Source: Actinomycetota bacterium (GTDB taxonomy: Bacteria; Actinomycetota; Actinomycetes; UBA12327). From it: a stretch of 5,612 nt of DNA. The position numbers were made by a program, and so were the translations under genes. The stretch spans positions 1 through 5,612 of the forward strand of contig JAPLBW010000078.1 of NCBI GenBank assembly GCA_026392555.1. The letters are read 5' to 3'. Below are positions 1 through 5,149 of this stretch, piece after piece (positions within the stretch are counted from its first letter, which is position 1; the number at the start of each line of letters is the position of its first letter). The notes below the pieces were generated by a model. It made no database searches and was not told where the DNA came from. It was given only the letters and a program-made list of their open reading frames with translations.

Positions 1-495
1 AAAACGTCCGGTCGCCTCATAGGTGCGCGCGAAGGCCTCGAATTGAGGTCGAAGTTGCACCGGACCTTGAACCGCAATCTGAGCCAAAGCTTGCGGAAGG
101 GCTAGCCCAGCGCGAACCGACGAGGCCAGGTTGTCCACCACATCCGGCCACTCCTCCCGCAGTGCCGTGCGTGCATGAACGGCCCGTCCGTGCACCACCA
201 AGAAGGGCGCTGCGATAGCCATCGCCGAGAAGACGGCCGCGACCACCTTTGACTGAGAAATCCCCGCCAAGATGACAAACACCGCTAACCCGGCCGTCAG
301 CGAAATCATCAGTAGACCTGAAACAGACAACCCCCGTACACCTGATTCAGCAATAACGGATGCCCCTCGGTGTCTCGAACGTTGGATGAAAGAGACAAGC
401 GGCTGTAACCACGACGAAACAGAGAGGTCATGCTTCCAGGCAACTAGGCAGATCAAGCCGAAGGCAAACAAGCTTCCTGTTAGGACCGCGTTCAT
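1..495 (-). CDS. tadB: TadB-like inner-membrane platform protein of a Tad pilus/secretion system (5' part, truncated by window edge)
   Basis: The 165 codons from ATG at 495 run open to the window edge. TadB proteins sit in the cytoplasmic membrane and, with TadC, form the platform that the CpaF/TadA ATPase drives to assemble Flp-type pili. Seen here: an N-terminal hydrophobic segment (about residues 3-20), a polar linker, two further hydrophobic segments (about 60-79 and 85-101), then the start of a T2SSF (GspF-like) cytoplasmic domain with EEWPDVVDNLASSVRAGL (114-131), the family signature, and a GP..LRP.F..FA..Y.ATG pattern to the edge. The start codon overlaps the upstream ATPase stop as ATGA (492-495), so translation is probably coupled and both genes share an operon. 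The C-terminal half, including the last membrane segments, lies outside. The family call is firm; whether it builds a pilus or another secretion machine cannot be judged from this piece. Confidence 0.88.
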   Translation of the reverse strand, partial: MNAVLTGSLFAFGLICLVAWKHDLSVSSWLQPLVSFIQRSRHRGASVIAESGVRGLSVSGLLMISLTAGLAVFVILAGISQSKVVAAVFSAMAIAAPFLVVHGRAVHARTALREEWPDVVDNLASSVRAGLALPQALAQIAVQGPVQLRPQFEAFARTYEATGRF

Positions 496-1682
496 GACGC
501 CACCTCGTAATCAACGGCCAAGAGTGCATGGACATCAATTCCTGCAGCTGCAAACCGATCAGCATGTGGCGGAAAGCCGGCAGCGCGAGTGAGCCCCTCA
601 GGGCGATCAACAAAGAGATCAGCAATCTCAATGACTGAACCTTCAGCTCGACCAGGGAGAGCAACGATCTCCCGGACCCTGCGCTTTCCCTGCTGATCGC
701 GGGCAACATGAACCACTACGTCAACACTTGATGCCACCGTTGGCACTACAAACCCAGCGCTGACATTTTCACCGGCCAAAAGCGGGAGGGTGCACAGCTT
801 GGTGACCGCCTCTCGTGCGGAGTTGGCATGCACGCTGCACATTCCAGGTAAACCGCTATTGAGGGCGATCAGCAGATCCAAAGCCTCTTCCTGGCGAACT
901 TCCCCCACGACAAGGCGATCCGGACGCATGCGCAATGCCTCTTTGACCAGGCGCCGTAAGGGGATTTCCCCCGTGCCTTCCAACTGCGCGGAGGGAATCG
1001 CGGCCAGGAGGCAATTGAGGAGGGTGGTCTTACCTGCCTGAGTGGCTCCCGACACGATCACATTGAGTCCAGCCCGCACAGCAGCATCAAGAAATGCTGC
1101 GGCAGAAGACGTCATCGAACCAAGGTCAACCAGATCGTCAAGGCGATGAGCATGGGCGACAAACTTGCGAATGTTGACAGCCCAATGTTGCGCAGTAATG
1201 TCCGGAATGACCACGTGGAGTCGACTGCCATCGGGAAGCATGGCATCAACAAATGGCGAACTCAAATCCACCCGGCGGCCTGATGGCTTGAGCATACGTT
1301 CCACCAGATCACGCACCTGGGACGATTCAAGAATGACCGTGGTGAGTTCACTGCGGCCTTTACGCGCTACAAAAACTTGGCTGGGCGCATTGATCCACAG
1401 CTCTTCAACATCTGGATCGTCTAAGTACTTTTGCAGGGGTCCAAAACCGGCCATGGAATCCACCAACGTGTCCGCCCATGCCTGGGCTTCAACCAGCGGA
1501 GATGCCGACCCAGCCAGGACCGCGTCCTCGTGGTTAGCCAATGAGTCAGCAACCAATTGCCGTACCGTTTCGGGCCGCTCGACCGGATTGACGCCGGACT
1601 GTCGTACGGCTTCGCGGACCTGTTCGGTGAGCAGGTCCTTAGGGTCAACGCCCCTTGGGAAGCGGGCAAGCGAGCCGGACAT
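492..1682 (-). CDS. cpaF: CpaF/TadA-type secretion ATPase lacking the Asp-box catalytic segment
   Basis: This is a 396-residue cytoplasmic hexameric ATPase of the type II/IV secretion superfamily, expected to power Tad pilus assembly. Visible in order: an N-terminal helical domain with the GFGPLQKYLDDPDVEELWIN motif (about 79-98), the LPDGSRLHVVIP segment (about 149-160), Walker A GATQAGKT (212-219, Lys218), Walker B-like RLVVGEVR (256-263, Glu261), the His-box SVHANS (283-288), and a conserved C-terminal half (CTLPLLAGEN, VVPTVASSVD). Between Walker A and LEGTGE the family normally has about 30 residues carrying an ERV...EE.FEL acidic box, whose glutamate is catalytic. Here AAIPSAQ joins directly to LEGTGEIP, so about 25-30 residues are missing in frame. 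ATG at 1682 was chosen because the longer reading frame (to 1763) would overlap the upstream gene and adds residues unlike the family; no clear ribosome-binding site is seen. Family identity is certain; activity of this copy is doubtful. Confidence 0.93.
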   Translation of the reverse strand: MSGSLARFPRGVDPKDLLTEQVREAVRQSGVNPVERPETVRQLVADSLANHEDAVLAGSASPLVEAQAWADTLVDSMAGFGPLQKYLDDPDVEELWINAPSQVFVARKGRSELTTVILESSQVRDLVERMLKPSGRRVDLSSPFVDAMLPDGSRLHVVIPDITAQHWAVNIRKFVAHAHRLDDLVDLGSMTSSAAAFLDAAVRAGLNVIVSGATQAGKTTLLNCLLAAIPSAQLEGTGEIPLRRLVKEALRMRPDRLVVGEVRQEEALDLLIALNSGLPGMCSVHANSAREAVTKLCTLPLLAGENVSAGFVVPTVASSVDVVVHVARDQQGKRRVREIVALPGRAEGSVIEIADLFVDRPEGLTRAAGFPPHADRFAAAGIDVHALLAVDYEVAS

Positions 1683-1707
1683 AAACGCAGGGTAAAGCGG
1701 ACATAAA
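1676..1707. repeat. Tandem 10-bp direct repeat at the cpaF start
   Basis: The plus strand carries CGGACATAAA twice, at 1676-1685 and 1698-1707, a period of 22 bases (about two helical turns). On the coding (minus) strand each copy reads TTTATGTCCG, so both contain an ATG; only the one at 1682 is in the cpaF frame. The spacing could suit a regulator binding one DNA face, or the repeat may be a local duplication. Function is not known. Confidence 0.45.
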
Positions 1708-1725
1708 GGATAAATCAACCTATCC

Positions 1726-1734
1726 TGTGGATAA
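1726..1734 (-). promoter_or_regulatory. Perfect match to the DnaA-box consensus
   Basis: The minus strand reads TTATCCACA, the consensus DnaA-binding 9-mer. It lies in the short gap between the small toxin-like gene and cpaF, within a small inverted repeat (TATCC-TGT-GGATA, 1721-1733). One isolated copy does not make an origin, and a single 9-mer match in a window of this size is not very improbable by chance. It could be a DnaA-titration or regulatory site. Confidence 0.3.
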
Positions 1735-1737
1735 GTA

Positions 1738-2004
1738 CTACGGGTGCGGGAACACTGCCTCAATGCGAGGCTCTTTGCTTGTCCAAAAGACTTTGAAGGG
1801 TGGACGTCCCACCACTGGCATGCGCAGGACTATTCCGTCTTGTGTTGTAAATGCAGCCGACATCCGCTGCGCTTGGGCCGGATACTTGAGAATCAATTCA
1901 CATACATCCACGACCGCGTTAAACAAGTCCACATCATCGCCCGATTCCAGCGCAAGAAGTTGTTGCTGGGCAACGCGTGAAACGGCGCCTTTAAAACTAC
2001 TCAC
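1738..2004 (-). CDS. Small protein, candidate RelE/ParE-like toxin partner of the AbrB-like protein
   Basis: This 88-residue ORF starts with GTG at 2004, which overlaps the end of the AbrB-like gene by 8 bases (1997-2004). Such tight coupling is typical of toxin-antitoxin pairs with the antitoxin first. The protein has no signal peptide or membrane segment. Its first half is probably helical (SRVAQQQLLALESGDD, then a VVDVCELILKYP helix). Its second half looks like short beta strands (GIVLRMPV, FKVFWTSK) and ends in PRIEAVFPHP. A helical half followed by strands with aromatic residues and a hydrophobic C-terminal strand is compatible with the RelE/ParE fold, but I cannot name catalytic residues and do not recognise a specific family. 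The gene itself is well supported by coupling and size; the toxin call rests mainly on context. It could instead be an unrelated small accessory protein of the regulator. Confidence 0.6.
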   Translation of the reverse strand: MSSFKGAVSRVAQQQLLALESGDDVDLFNAVVDVCELILKYPAQAQRMSAAFTTQDGIVLRMPVVGRPPFKVFWTSKEPRIEAVFPHP

Positions 2005-2227
2005 TACGACGTGTGAAGGTGTGCTTCACCGTGGGCGAAGCTAATGCCTTGGACAGCAAATCCTGAAGTTCAGGGTTCGTGTCGTACTCATATTGGGCTT
2101 GAGAAATGACGCGCGCAGGTTCCAACAAGATGCTCCCATCCTCGAGCTCGTGCACGATGAACCGTTCGTTGCTGTGACCTGGAAGTACGAGTCGACTTCG
2201 CTGGTCGGTTTGCACCACTGTGCTCAT
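1997..2227 (-). CDS. AbrB/MazE/SpoVT-like small DNA-binding protein, probable antitoxin
   Basis: This 76-residue protein starts at ATG 2227, which has a good ribosome-binding site (AAGGGGAA) about 7 bases upstream; the longer open frame towards 2416 has no such support and reads through the promoter region. The first 45 residues fit a swapped-hairpin AbrB domain: RSRLVLPG (10-17) at the usual 'grv.LP' position and VHELEDGSILLEPARVIS (25-42), matching the 'EdGsIlLePa' strand of this fold. The rest (TNPELQDLLSKALASPTVKH) looks helical, as in antitoxin tails that bind a toxin. AbrB-type antitoxins bind operators upstream of their own genes, and inverted TGCCCA repeats lie just upstream here. The next gene overlaps it by 8 bases. 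It may instead be a stand-alone transcription regulator; the DNA-binding-domain call is fairly secure, the antitoxin role is inferred from arrangement. Confidence 0.7.
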   Translation of the reverse strand: MSTVVQTDQRSRLVLPGHSNERFIVHELEDGSILLEPARVISQAQYEYDTNPELQDLLSKALASPTVKHTFTRRSE

Positions 2228-2306
2228 AAGTAGTTCCCCTTGCCCTCGTGATCTCGGCCGGTGTGGACAGGCACCCTTGTGCGAGTCCGAACCTGTACAC
2301 CGTATT

Positions 2307-2335
2307 AGTATTGCCCATTTTCCCTTAGTGGGCAA
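2307..2335 (-). promoter_or_regulatory. Candidate promoter of the antitoxin-toxin (and perhaps tad) unit
   Basis: On the minus strand TTGCCC (2335-2330) and AATACT (2312-2307) are separated by 17 bases. Each matches four of six positions of the sigma-70-type consensus. Transcription would begin near 2300, about 70 bases before the ATG at 2227. Both hexamers overlap the arms of the inverted repeat at 2310-2336, the arrangement expected of an autorepressed promoter. This is predicted from sequence only. Confidence 0.4.
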
Positions 2336-2348
2336 TAGGGTGCCCATT
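2310..2348. repeat. Operator-like TGCCCA repeats (8-bp inverted repeat plus a third half-site)
   Basis: ATTGCCCA (2310-2317) and TGGGCAAT (2329-2336) are perfect inverted arms with an 11-base spacer. A third half-site follows in direct orientation: TGCCCATT occurs at 2312-2319 and again at 2341-2348. The set sits between two divergent genes, upstream of an AbrB-like DNA-binding protein that would be its natural ligand. An 11-base AT-rich spacer with no following T-run argues against a terminator. The operator role is inferred. Confidence 0.5.
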
Positions 2349-2368
2349 GTGGCCGGCCGAGAGTTGGC

Positions 2369-2398
2369 CTGACCAAAAAGGTCGGCGCAAGTCGCGCC
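2369..2398 (+). other. Two small hairpins in the leader of the HATPase gene
   Basis: CTGACC (2369-2374) can pair with GGTCGG (2380-2385), one pair being T-G, around an AAAAA loop. GGCGC (2384-2388) pairs with GCGCC (2394-2398) around a 5-base loop. The two share two bases and so are mutually exclusive at their base. No U-run follows, so they are not an evident intrinsic terminator. They might affect messenger stability or be incidental. Confidence 0.25.
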
Positions 2399-2415
2399 CT
2401 GCGTATCCTGACTCA

Positions 2416-2448
2416 ATGAAACGGCCTATGGATTCGAGAACTCCATGA
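2416..2448 (+). CDS. Ten-codon leader ORF overlapping the HATPase start (tentative)
   Basis: ATG at 2416 opens MKRPMDSRTP and ends in TGA at 2446-2448, overlapping the ATG of the next gene (2445) as ATGA. Such an arrangement could couple translation of the downstream gene to a short upstream frame. No strong ribosome-binding site precedes it, and the frame is short enough to be chance. Confidence 0.2.
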   Translation: MKRPMDSRTP

Positions 2449-2846
2449 CGCTGCTGTTTCGCGAGAGTTGGACCGAGCCGGGTAGTGAACTCGTGCCGTC
2501 GGCGCGACGTTTGGTGCGAAACTCACTCGAGCAGTTTTGGGATGGTGCACCAGAGGAAAAGTACGACGACATCGAGTTAGTCACTGGCGAGCTTTTAGCT
2601 AATGCGATCTTTTACGCCAAAGCTCCACTGACCATTGAAGTCAATGTTGACGACGACACTGTGCGCATTGAAGTCAACGACCACTCCCCCGACTTGCTGC
2701 CACCTCCACCACCGCAAGCTGCATTAGCTGAAACAGGTCGAGGCTTGATGCTGGTAGCGCTACTGAGCAGTTCGTGGGGTTGGGAAGTTGATGAGCACAG
2801 CAAAACTATTTGGGTGGAGTTCAACCACGAAACGGCGAGCGCTTAA
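2445..2846 (+). CDS. Single-domain HATPase, anti-sigma-factor (RsbW/SpoIIAB-like) serine kinase family
   Basis: This 133-residue cytoplasmic protein is one GHKL ATPase domain. Seen: an N-box region ELVTGELLANAIFYAK (44-59) with Glu49 and Asn53, a G1 box VNDHSP (77-82) with the adenine-contacting Asp79, a short proline run (86-90) in the ATP-lid region, a G2 box TGRGLMLV (97-104), and the terminal strand SKTIWVEF (119-126), all typical of actinobacterial RsbW-like proteins. Members of this family bind sigma factors or phosphorylate STAS-domain antagonists, but many actinobacterial copies have unknown partners, and no sigma factor or STAS gene is visible here. An in-frame stop at 2409 limits the start to ATG 2445; the Shine-Dalgarno match (GAGAA) is weak. 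Its stop codon overlaps the convergent stress gene's stop. Family call firm, target unknown. Confidence 0.85.
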   Translation: MTLLFRESWTEPGSELVPSARRLVRNSLEQFWDGAPEEKYDDIELVTGELLANAIFYAKAPLTIEVNVDDDTVRIEVNDHSPDLLPPPPPQAALAETGRGLMLVALLSSSWGWEVDEHSKTIWVEFNHETASA

Positions 2847-3310
2847 GGCAAGCGGTTCACAATGATCGCGGCTTCATCTGCACGAGTGCTGGTGCACGTG
2901 ACTTCATACGCTGTAGCAACTGTTTGGCTCGTGGAAGTGAAATCGCGGCGACCGCCCGAGGCGGCATACGAGACCACGCCGAAGACCAACCCAAAAAGGG
3001 CTCCGTAAGCCACACCGCCGATGACCAACTGCGCCCACTGGGACGGGCCACCGGCAAACAGGCCAATCAGCAAGGTGATGAACAGGCCAAACCACATACC
3101 CGCCACCGCACTTCCAGCAGCAGCGCGCGCCCAGGTCAAACGGCCCGTGATGGTTTCGATCATGCGTAGGTCGGTGCCGATGATGCGTAGGTGCTGAACC
3201 GGAAACTTCTCATCAGAGAGGAAGTCCACCGTGCGCTGGGCTTGGGTATAGGTGCCATACGTTGCCAGCACAACTTGGGCATTGTCTTGAGCTGGTGTGG
3301 ACTGCGACAT
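2843..3310 (-). CDS. YflT-like general stress protein with membrane segments
   Basis: This 155-residue protein has an N-terminal domain of the general-stress-protein 17M/YflT type: VLATYGTYTQAQRTVDFLSD (14-33), then FPVQHLRIIGTDLRMIETITGRLTWARA (36-63). This is followed by two glycine-rich hydrophobic segments (about 64-86 and 93-116) that should insert in the membrane, and a polar tail. The biochemical role of the family is not known; the name comes from stress induction of a Bacillus relative. ATG at 3310 has AAGGAG about 8 bases upstream. It lies 39 bases after the lyase gene on the same strand and is probably the last gene of that operon. It meets the RsbW-like gene tail to tail, sharing TTAA at 2843-2846, with no terminator between them. 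Confidence 0.85.
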   Translation of the reverse strand: MSQSTPAQDNAQVVLATYGTYTQAQRTVDFLSDEKFPVQHLRIIGTDLRMIETITGRLTWARAAAGSAVAGMWFGLFITLLIGLFAGGPSQWAQLVIGGVAYGALFGLVFGVVSYAASGGRRDFTSTSQTVATAYEVTCTSTRADEAAIIVNRLP

Positions 3311-3349
3311 GAGGTGCTCCTTGACCGAGAGGGCTATAAAAAGCTGAGG

Positions 3350-4303
3350 TTAGTTCGGTGGCGTAAAGGTTGTCGTGCGCGCCATGCCGGCGACGCGGCC
3401 GCGAGCGGTCACCACTAACGCCATGGCACGTGAGGCTTCATCAATCATTTCGCCCTCCAACATCGCAGCGCCGCGCGCACCGCCGGCATCAGAGAGGTAA
3501 TAGTCGTACGCATCCAAGATCAACTCAGCGCGATCGAATTGTTCTTGTGACGGTGAAAATGTTTCGTTGACTACATCGATTTGATCAGGGTGCAACACCC
3601 ACTTGCCGTCAAAGCCCATGGCAGCAACGCGTTTGGCCGCCGCCGACAAGCCGGCGAGGTCCTTAATGGTCAAGTACGGGCCATCGAGAACCTGCAGGTC
3701 ATGCGCACGCGCCGACACCAACAACCGGCCATACACGTGATGCAAAACGTCGCCGGGGTAATCAGGATTGAGTTGACCCAACGACACTGACGGCATGCCC
3801 ATGCTGGCCTGGAAGTCACCGGGACCAAAGTGCAGCGCTTGGGTACGTGTTGAGGCCGCCGAAATGGCATCGACATAGGTCAAACCTTTCGCGTCTTCGA
3901 TCTGCACCTCGACACCAATGGCGCCGCTGTCCAATCCAAGACGTGACTCAAGTTCAGTGAGCGCACCATCGAGCCAAACGACCTGATCGGGGCTTGAACA
4001 CTTGGGCAACATGATCGTGTCAAGGTGCGAACCAGCTAGCTGCACGACCGTGGCGACATCATCGTCACACCACGGGGTGCCAAAGGCATTGACGCGAACC
4101 GAACGAATGCGGGTGCCCCAATCGCCTTCGATGAGGTCACCAGCCACGGCTTGTCGAGCCTCCACCTTGGCCGAAGGCGCTACCGCATCCTCAAGATCGA
4201 GGAAGAACATGTCGCTCGCCAAGGTTTGAGCCTTAGCGATCATGCGTTCGCTACTGCCAGGAACAGCCAGACACGAACGTCGGGCAGCGCGCGACAAACT
4301 CAC
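3350..4303 (-). CDS. CitE/HpcH-family CoA-ester lyase, related to L-malyl-CoA lyase
   Basis: This 317-residue cytoplasmic TIM-barrel enzyme of the HpcH/HpaI aldolase-citrate lyase beta family is expected to cleave or form a C-C bond in a 3-hydroxyacyl-CoA such as malyl-CoA, methylmalyl-CoA or citramalyl-CoA. Seen: RRSCLAVPGSSERM (8-21), FLDLEDAVAP (34-43), SVRVN (68-72) with a probable carboxylate-binding Arg70, MLPK (98-101), VQIEDAKGL (133-141) whose Glu136 and the Asp163 of GPGDFQASMGM (160-170) fit the magnesium ligands, LDGPY (206-210) and GKWVLHPDQ (233-241). Length is normal for stand-alone CitE-like proteins; no citrate lyase alpha or gamma subunit is nearby. The start is GTG at 4303, 5 bases after the lipoprotein stop, so the two are probably cotranscribed. 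The substrate cannot be fixed from sequence; malyl-CoA is the best guess from overall resemblance. Confidence 0.88.
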   Translation of the reverse strand: MSLSRAARRSCLAVPGSSERMIAKAQTLASDMFFLDLEDAVAPSAKVEARQAVAGDLIEGDWGTRIRSVRVNAFGTPWCDDDVATVVQLAGSHLDTIMLPKCSSPDQVVWLDGALTELESRLGLDSGAIGVEVQIEDAKGLTYVDAISAASTRTQALHFGPGDFQASMGMPSVSLGQLNPDYPGDVLHHVYGRLLVSARAHDLQVLDGPYLTIKDLAGLSAAAKRVAAMGFDGKWVLHPDQIDVVNETFSPSQEQFDRAELILDAYDYYLSDAGGARGAAMLEGEMIDEASRAMALVVTARGRVAGMARTTTFTPPN

Positions 4304-4308
4304 AGCGG

Positions 4309-5028
4309 CTACGGCCCCTGTGTCTTGACGGGCTCCGGTGTGGAACCAGCAATCTTGACGTCGTTGACGTTGACGGTCTCACCGGCTGGTGGAGCAGTCA
4401 CCACGTTGACGTCGTCATAACTAAACGTGTACTTGGTGTTCTTACCGCTCGTCCACTTCAGCATGACCGGCTCGCCGGTGGTGGATACCCACCAGGTGGA
4501 GTCGGTGTTACTTGGCGGATCAATCAAGGTGAAAGCTTGCTTACCATTGAGATCAACGACAGTGCCCTTCTTGATACGACCACTGGCCTTAAAGAAGGTG
4601 TTCTTGTCAACGAAGAAATTAAATTGCGCCAGCGGGCCATCGACTAGGGATTGAGCCCAGCGGGTGTTAATTGACACAGCTTGTGGTCGACCGACGTATG
4701 GGGTCCAAAACTCAACGCTGGCACGCACATAAATGAACTGACCTGTTCGAATAACTTGGAAAGTCGATCCCTTGCTCTTCACAGTTGCACCAGCGTTCGG
4801 ACCGGAAAAGCGCGTTTCGACGACCGCTGCTTTGCCATTGACCGGCAGTGCTCCTCGGGCTGTCACGTCAGTGGCTTCCTGCATCGCGTTAACGGCTCGC
4901 TGGAAGGCCGCAATGGGCGCAAGATCTGTGATGCCATTGGGCTTTTCTGCCTTCGTCGACGAGCAACCCGAGGCGATCAGCGCGCAGGAGATCACTAGGA
5001 CAACAGAGCTAAGAGTTTTACGTCGCAC
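4309..5028 (-). CDS. Secreted lipoprotein, LppX/LprG-like (tentative family)
   Basis: This 239-residue exported lipoprotein has the usual signs: a basic start (RRK), a hydrophobic stretch (about 8-18) and a lipobox ending IASGC with the lipidated Cys22. The mature part is beta-rich, with segments such as STFQVIRTGQFIYVRASVEFW (first half) and NGKQAFTLIDPP, TWWVSTTGEPVMLKW, YTFSYDDVNV (second half). This alternation resembles LolA-like lipoproteins such as LppX/LprG, which carry lipids or glycolipids across the envelope; that match is from pattern, not from a profile. GTG at 5028 is preferred over the in-frame GTG at 5043 because AAGGA sits about 7 bases before it. It is the first gene of a probable operon with the CitE-like lyase and stress protein, and is divergent from the MgtE-like gene. 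The lipoprotein assignment is firm, the lipid-transport role tentative. Confidence 0.78.
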   Translation of the reverse strand: MRRKTLSSVVLVISCALIASGCSSTKAEKPNGITDLAPIAAFQRAVNAMQEATDVTARGALPVNGKAAVVETRFSGPNAGATVKSKGSTFQVIRTGQFIYVRASVEFWTPYVGRPQAVSINTRWAQSLVDGPLAQFNFFVDKNTFFKASGRIKKGTVVDLNGKQAFTLIDPPSNTDSTWWVSTTGEPVMLKWTSGKNTKYTFSYDDVNVVTAPPAGETVNVNDVKIAGSTPEPVKTQGP

Positions 5029-5054
5029 AGCCAAATCCTTCACAAGACCTTGTA

Positions 5055-5149
5055 GGTGAAGCGCGATTAGCGCGTGAACTAAGACTACCTAGCCCCCGTG
5101 GACTCGCGGTAACCCTTTGTTTTAGTGGTCAGAGGGTACCCTGAAGCCC
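5055..5149. promoter_or_regulatory. Divergent intergenic promoter region, lipoprotein and MgtE-like genes
   Basis: About 120 bases separate two divergently transcribed genes, so both promoters must lie here or nearby. I see TTCACG followed by TACAAG with an 18-base spacer on the minus strand, a modest candidate for the lipoprotein operon, and an 8-bp palindrome GGGTACCC at 5134-5141 just before the plus-strand gene. No strong promoter match was found for the plus gene. Confidence 0.25.

Noticed and set aside
1165..1695. Long plus-strand open frame opposite cpaF
   Set aside because: It is a shadow of the minus-strand ATPase gene, with serine/threonine/arginine-rich low-complexity composition and no recognisable domain.
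1683..1763. Longer N-terminus of the CpaF protein (27 extra residues from 1763)
   Set aside because: It would overlap the end of the upstream gene, has no ribosome-binding site and its cysteine- and tyrosine-rich residues do not resemble CpaF N-termini; ATG at 1682 fits better.
2310..2336. The TGCCCA inverted repeat as an intrinsic terminator
   Set aside because: The spacer is long, no T-run follows on either strand, and it sits between divergent gene starts, where a terminator would have no gene to end.
2228..2416. Extended reading frame upstream of the AbrB-like protein
   Set aside because: It runs through the repeat-rich promoter region, and a good ribosome-binding site lies just before the ATG at 2227, where the domain begins.
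4350..4420. Repeated GTTGACG motifs
   Set aside because: They lie inside the lipoprotein coding region and are explained by the repeated VN/VNDV residues it encodes.
5029..5043. Five-codon longer start for the lipoprotein (GTG 5043)
   Set aside because: The AAGGA motif lies inside this extension, well placed for GTG 5028, which also gives a more usual signal peptide.
5059..5075. AGCGCG direct repeat in the divergent gap
   Set aside because: It is only a 6-base repeat built on GCGC palindromes, and not convincing as a regulatory site.
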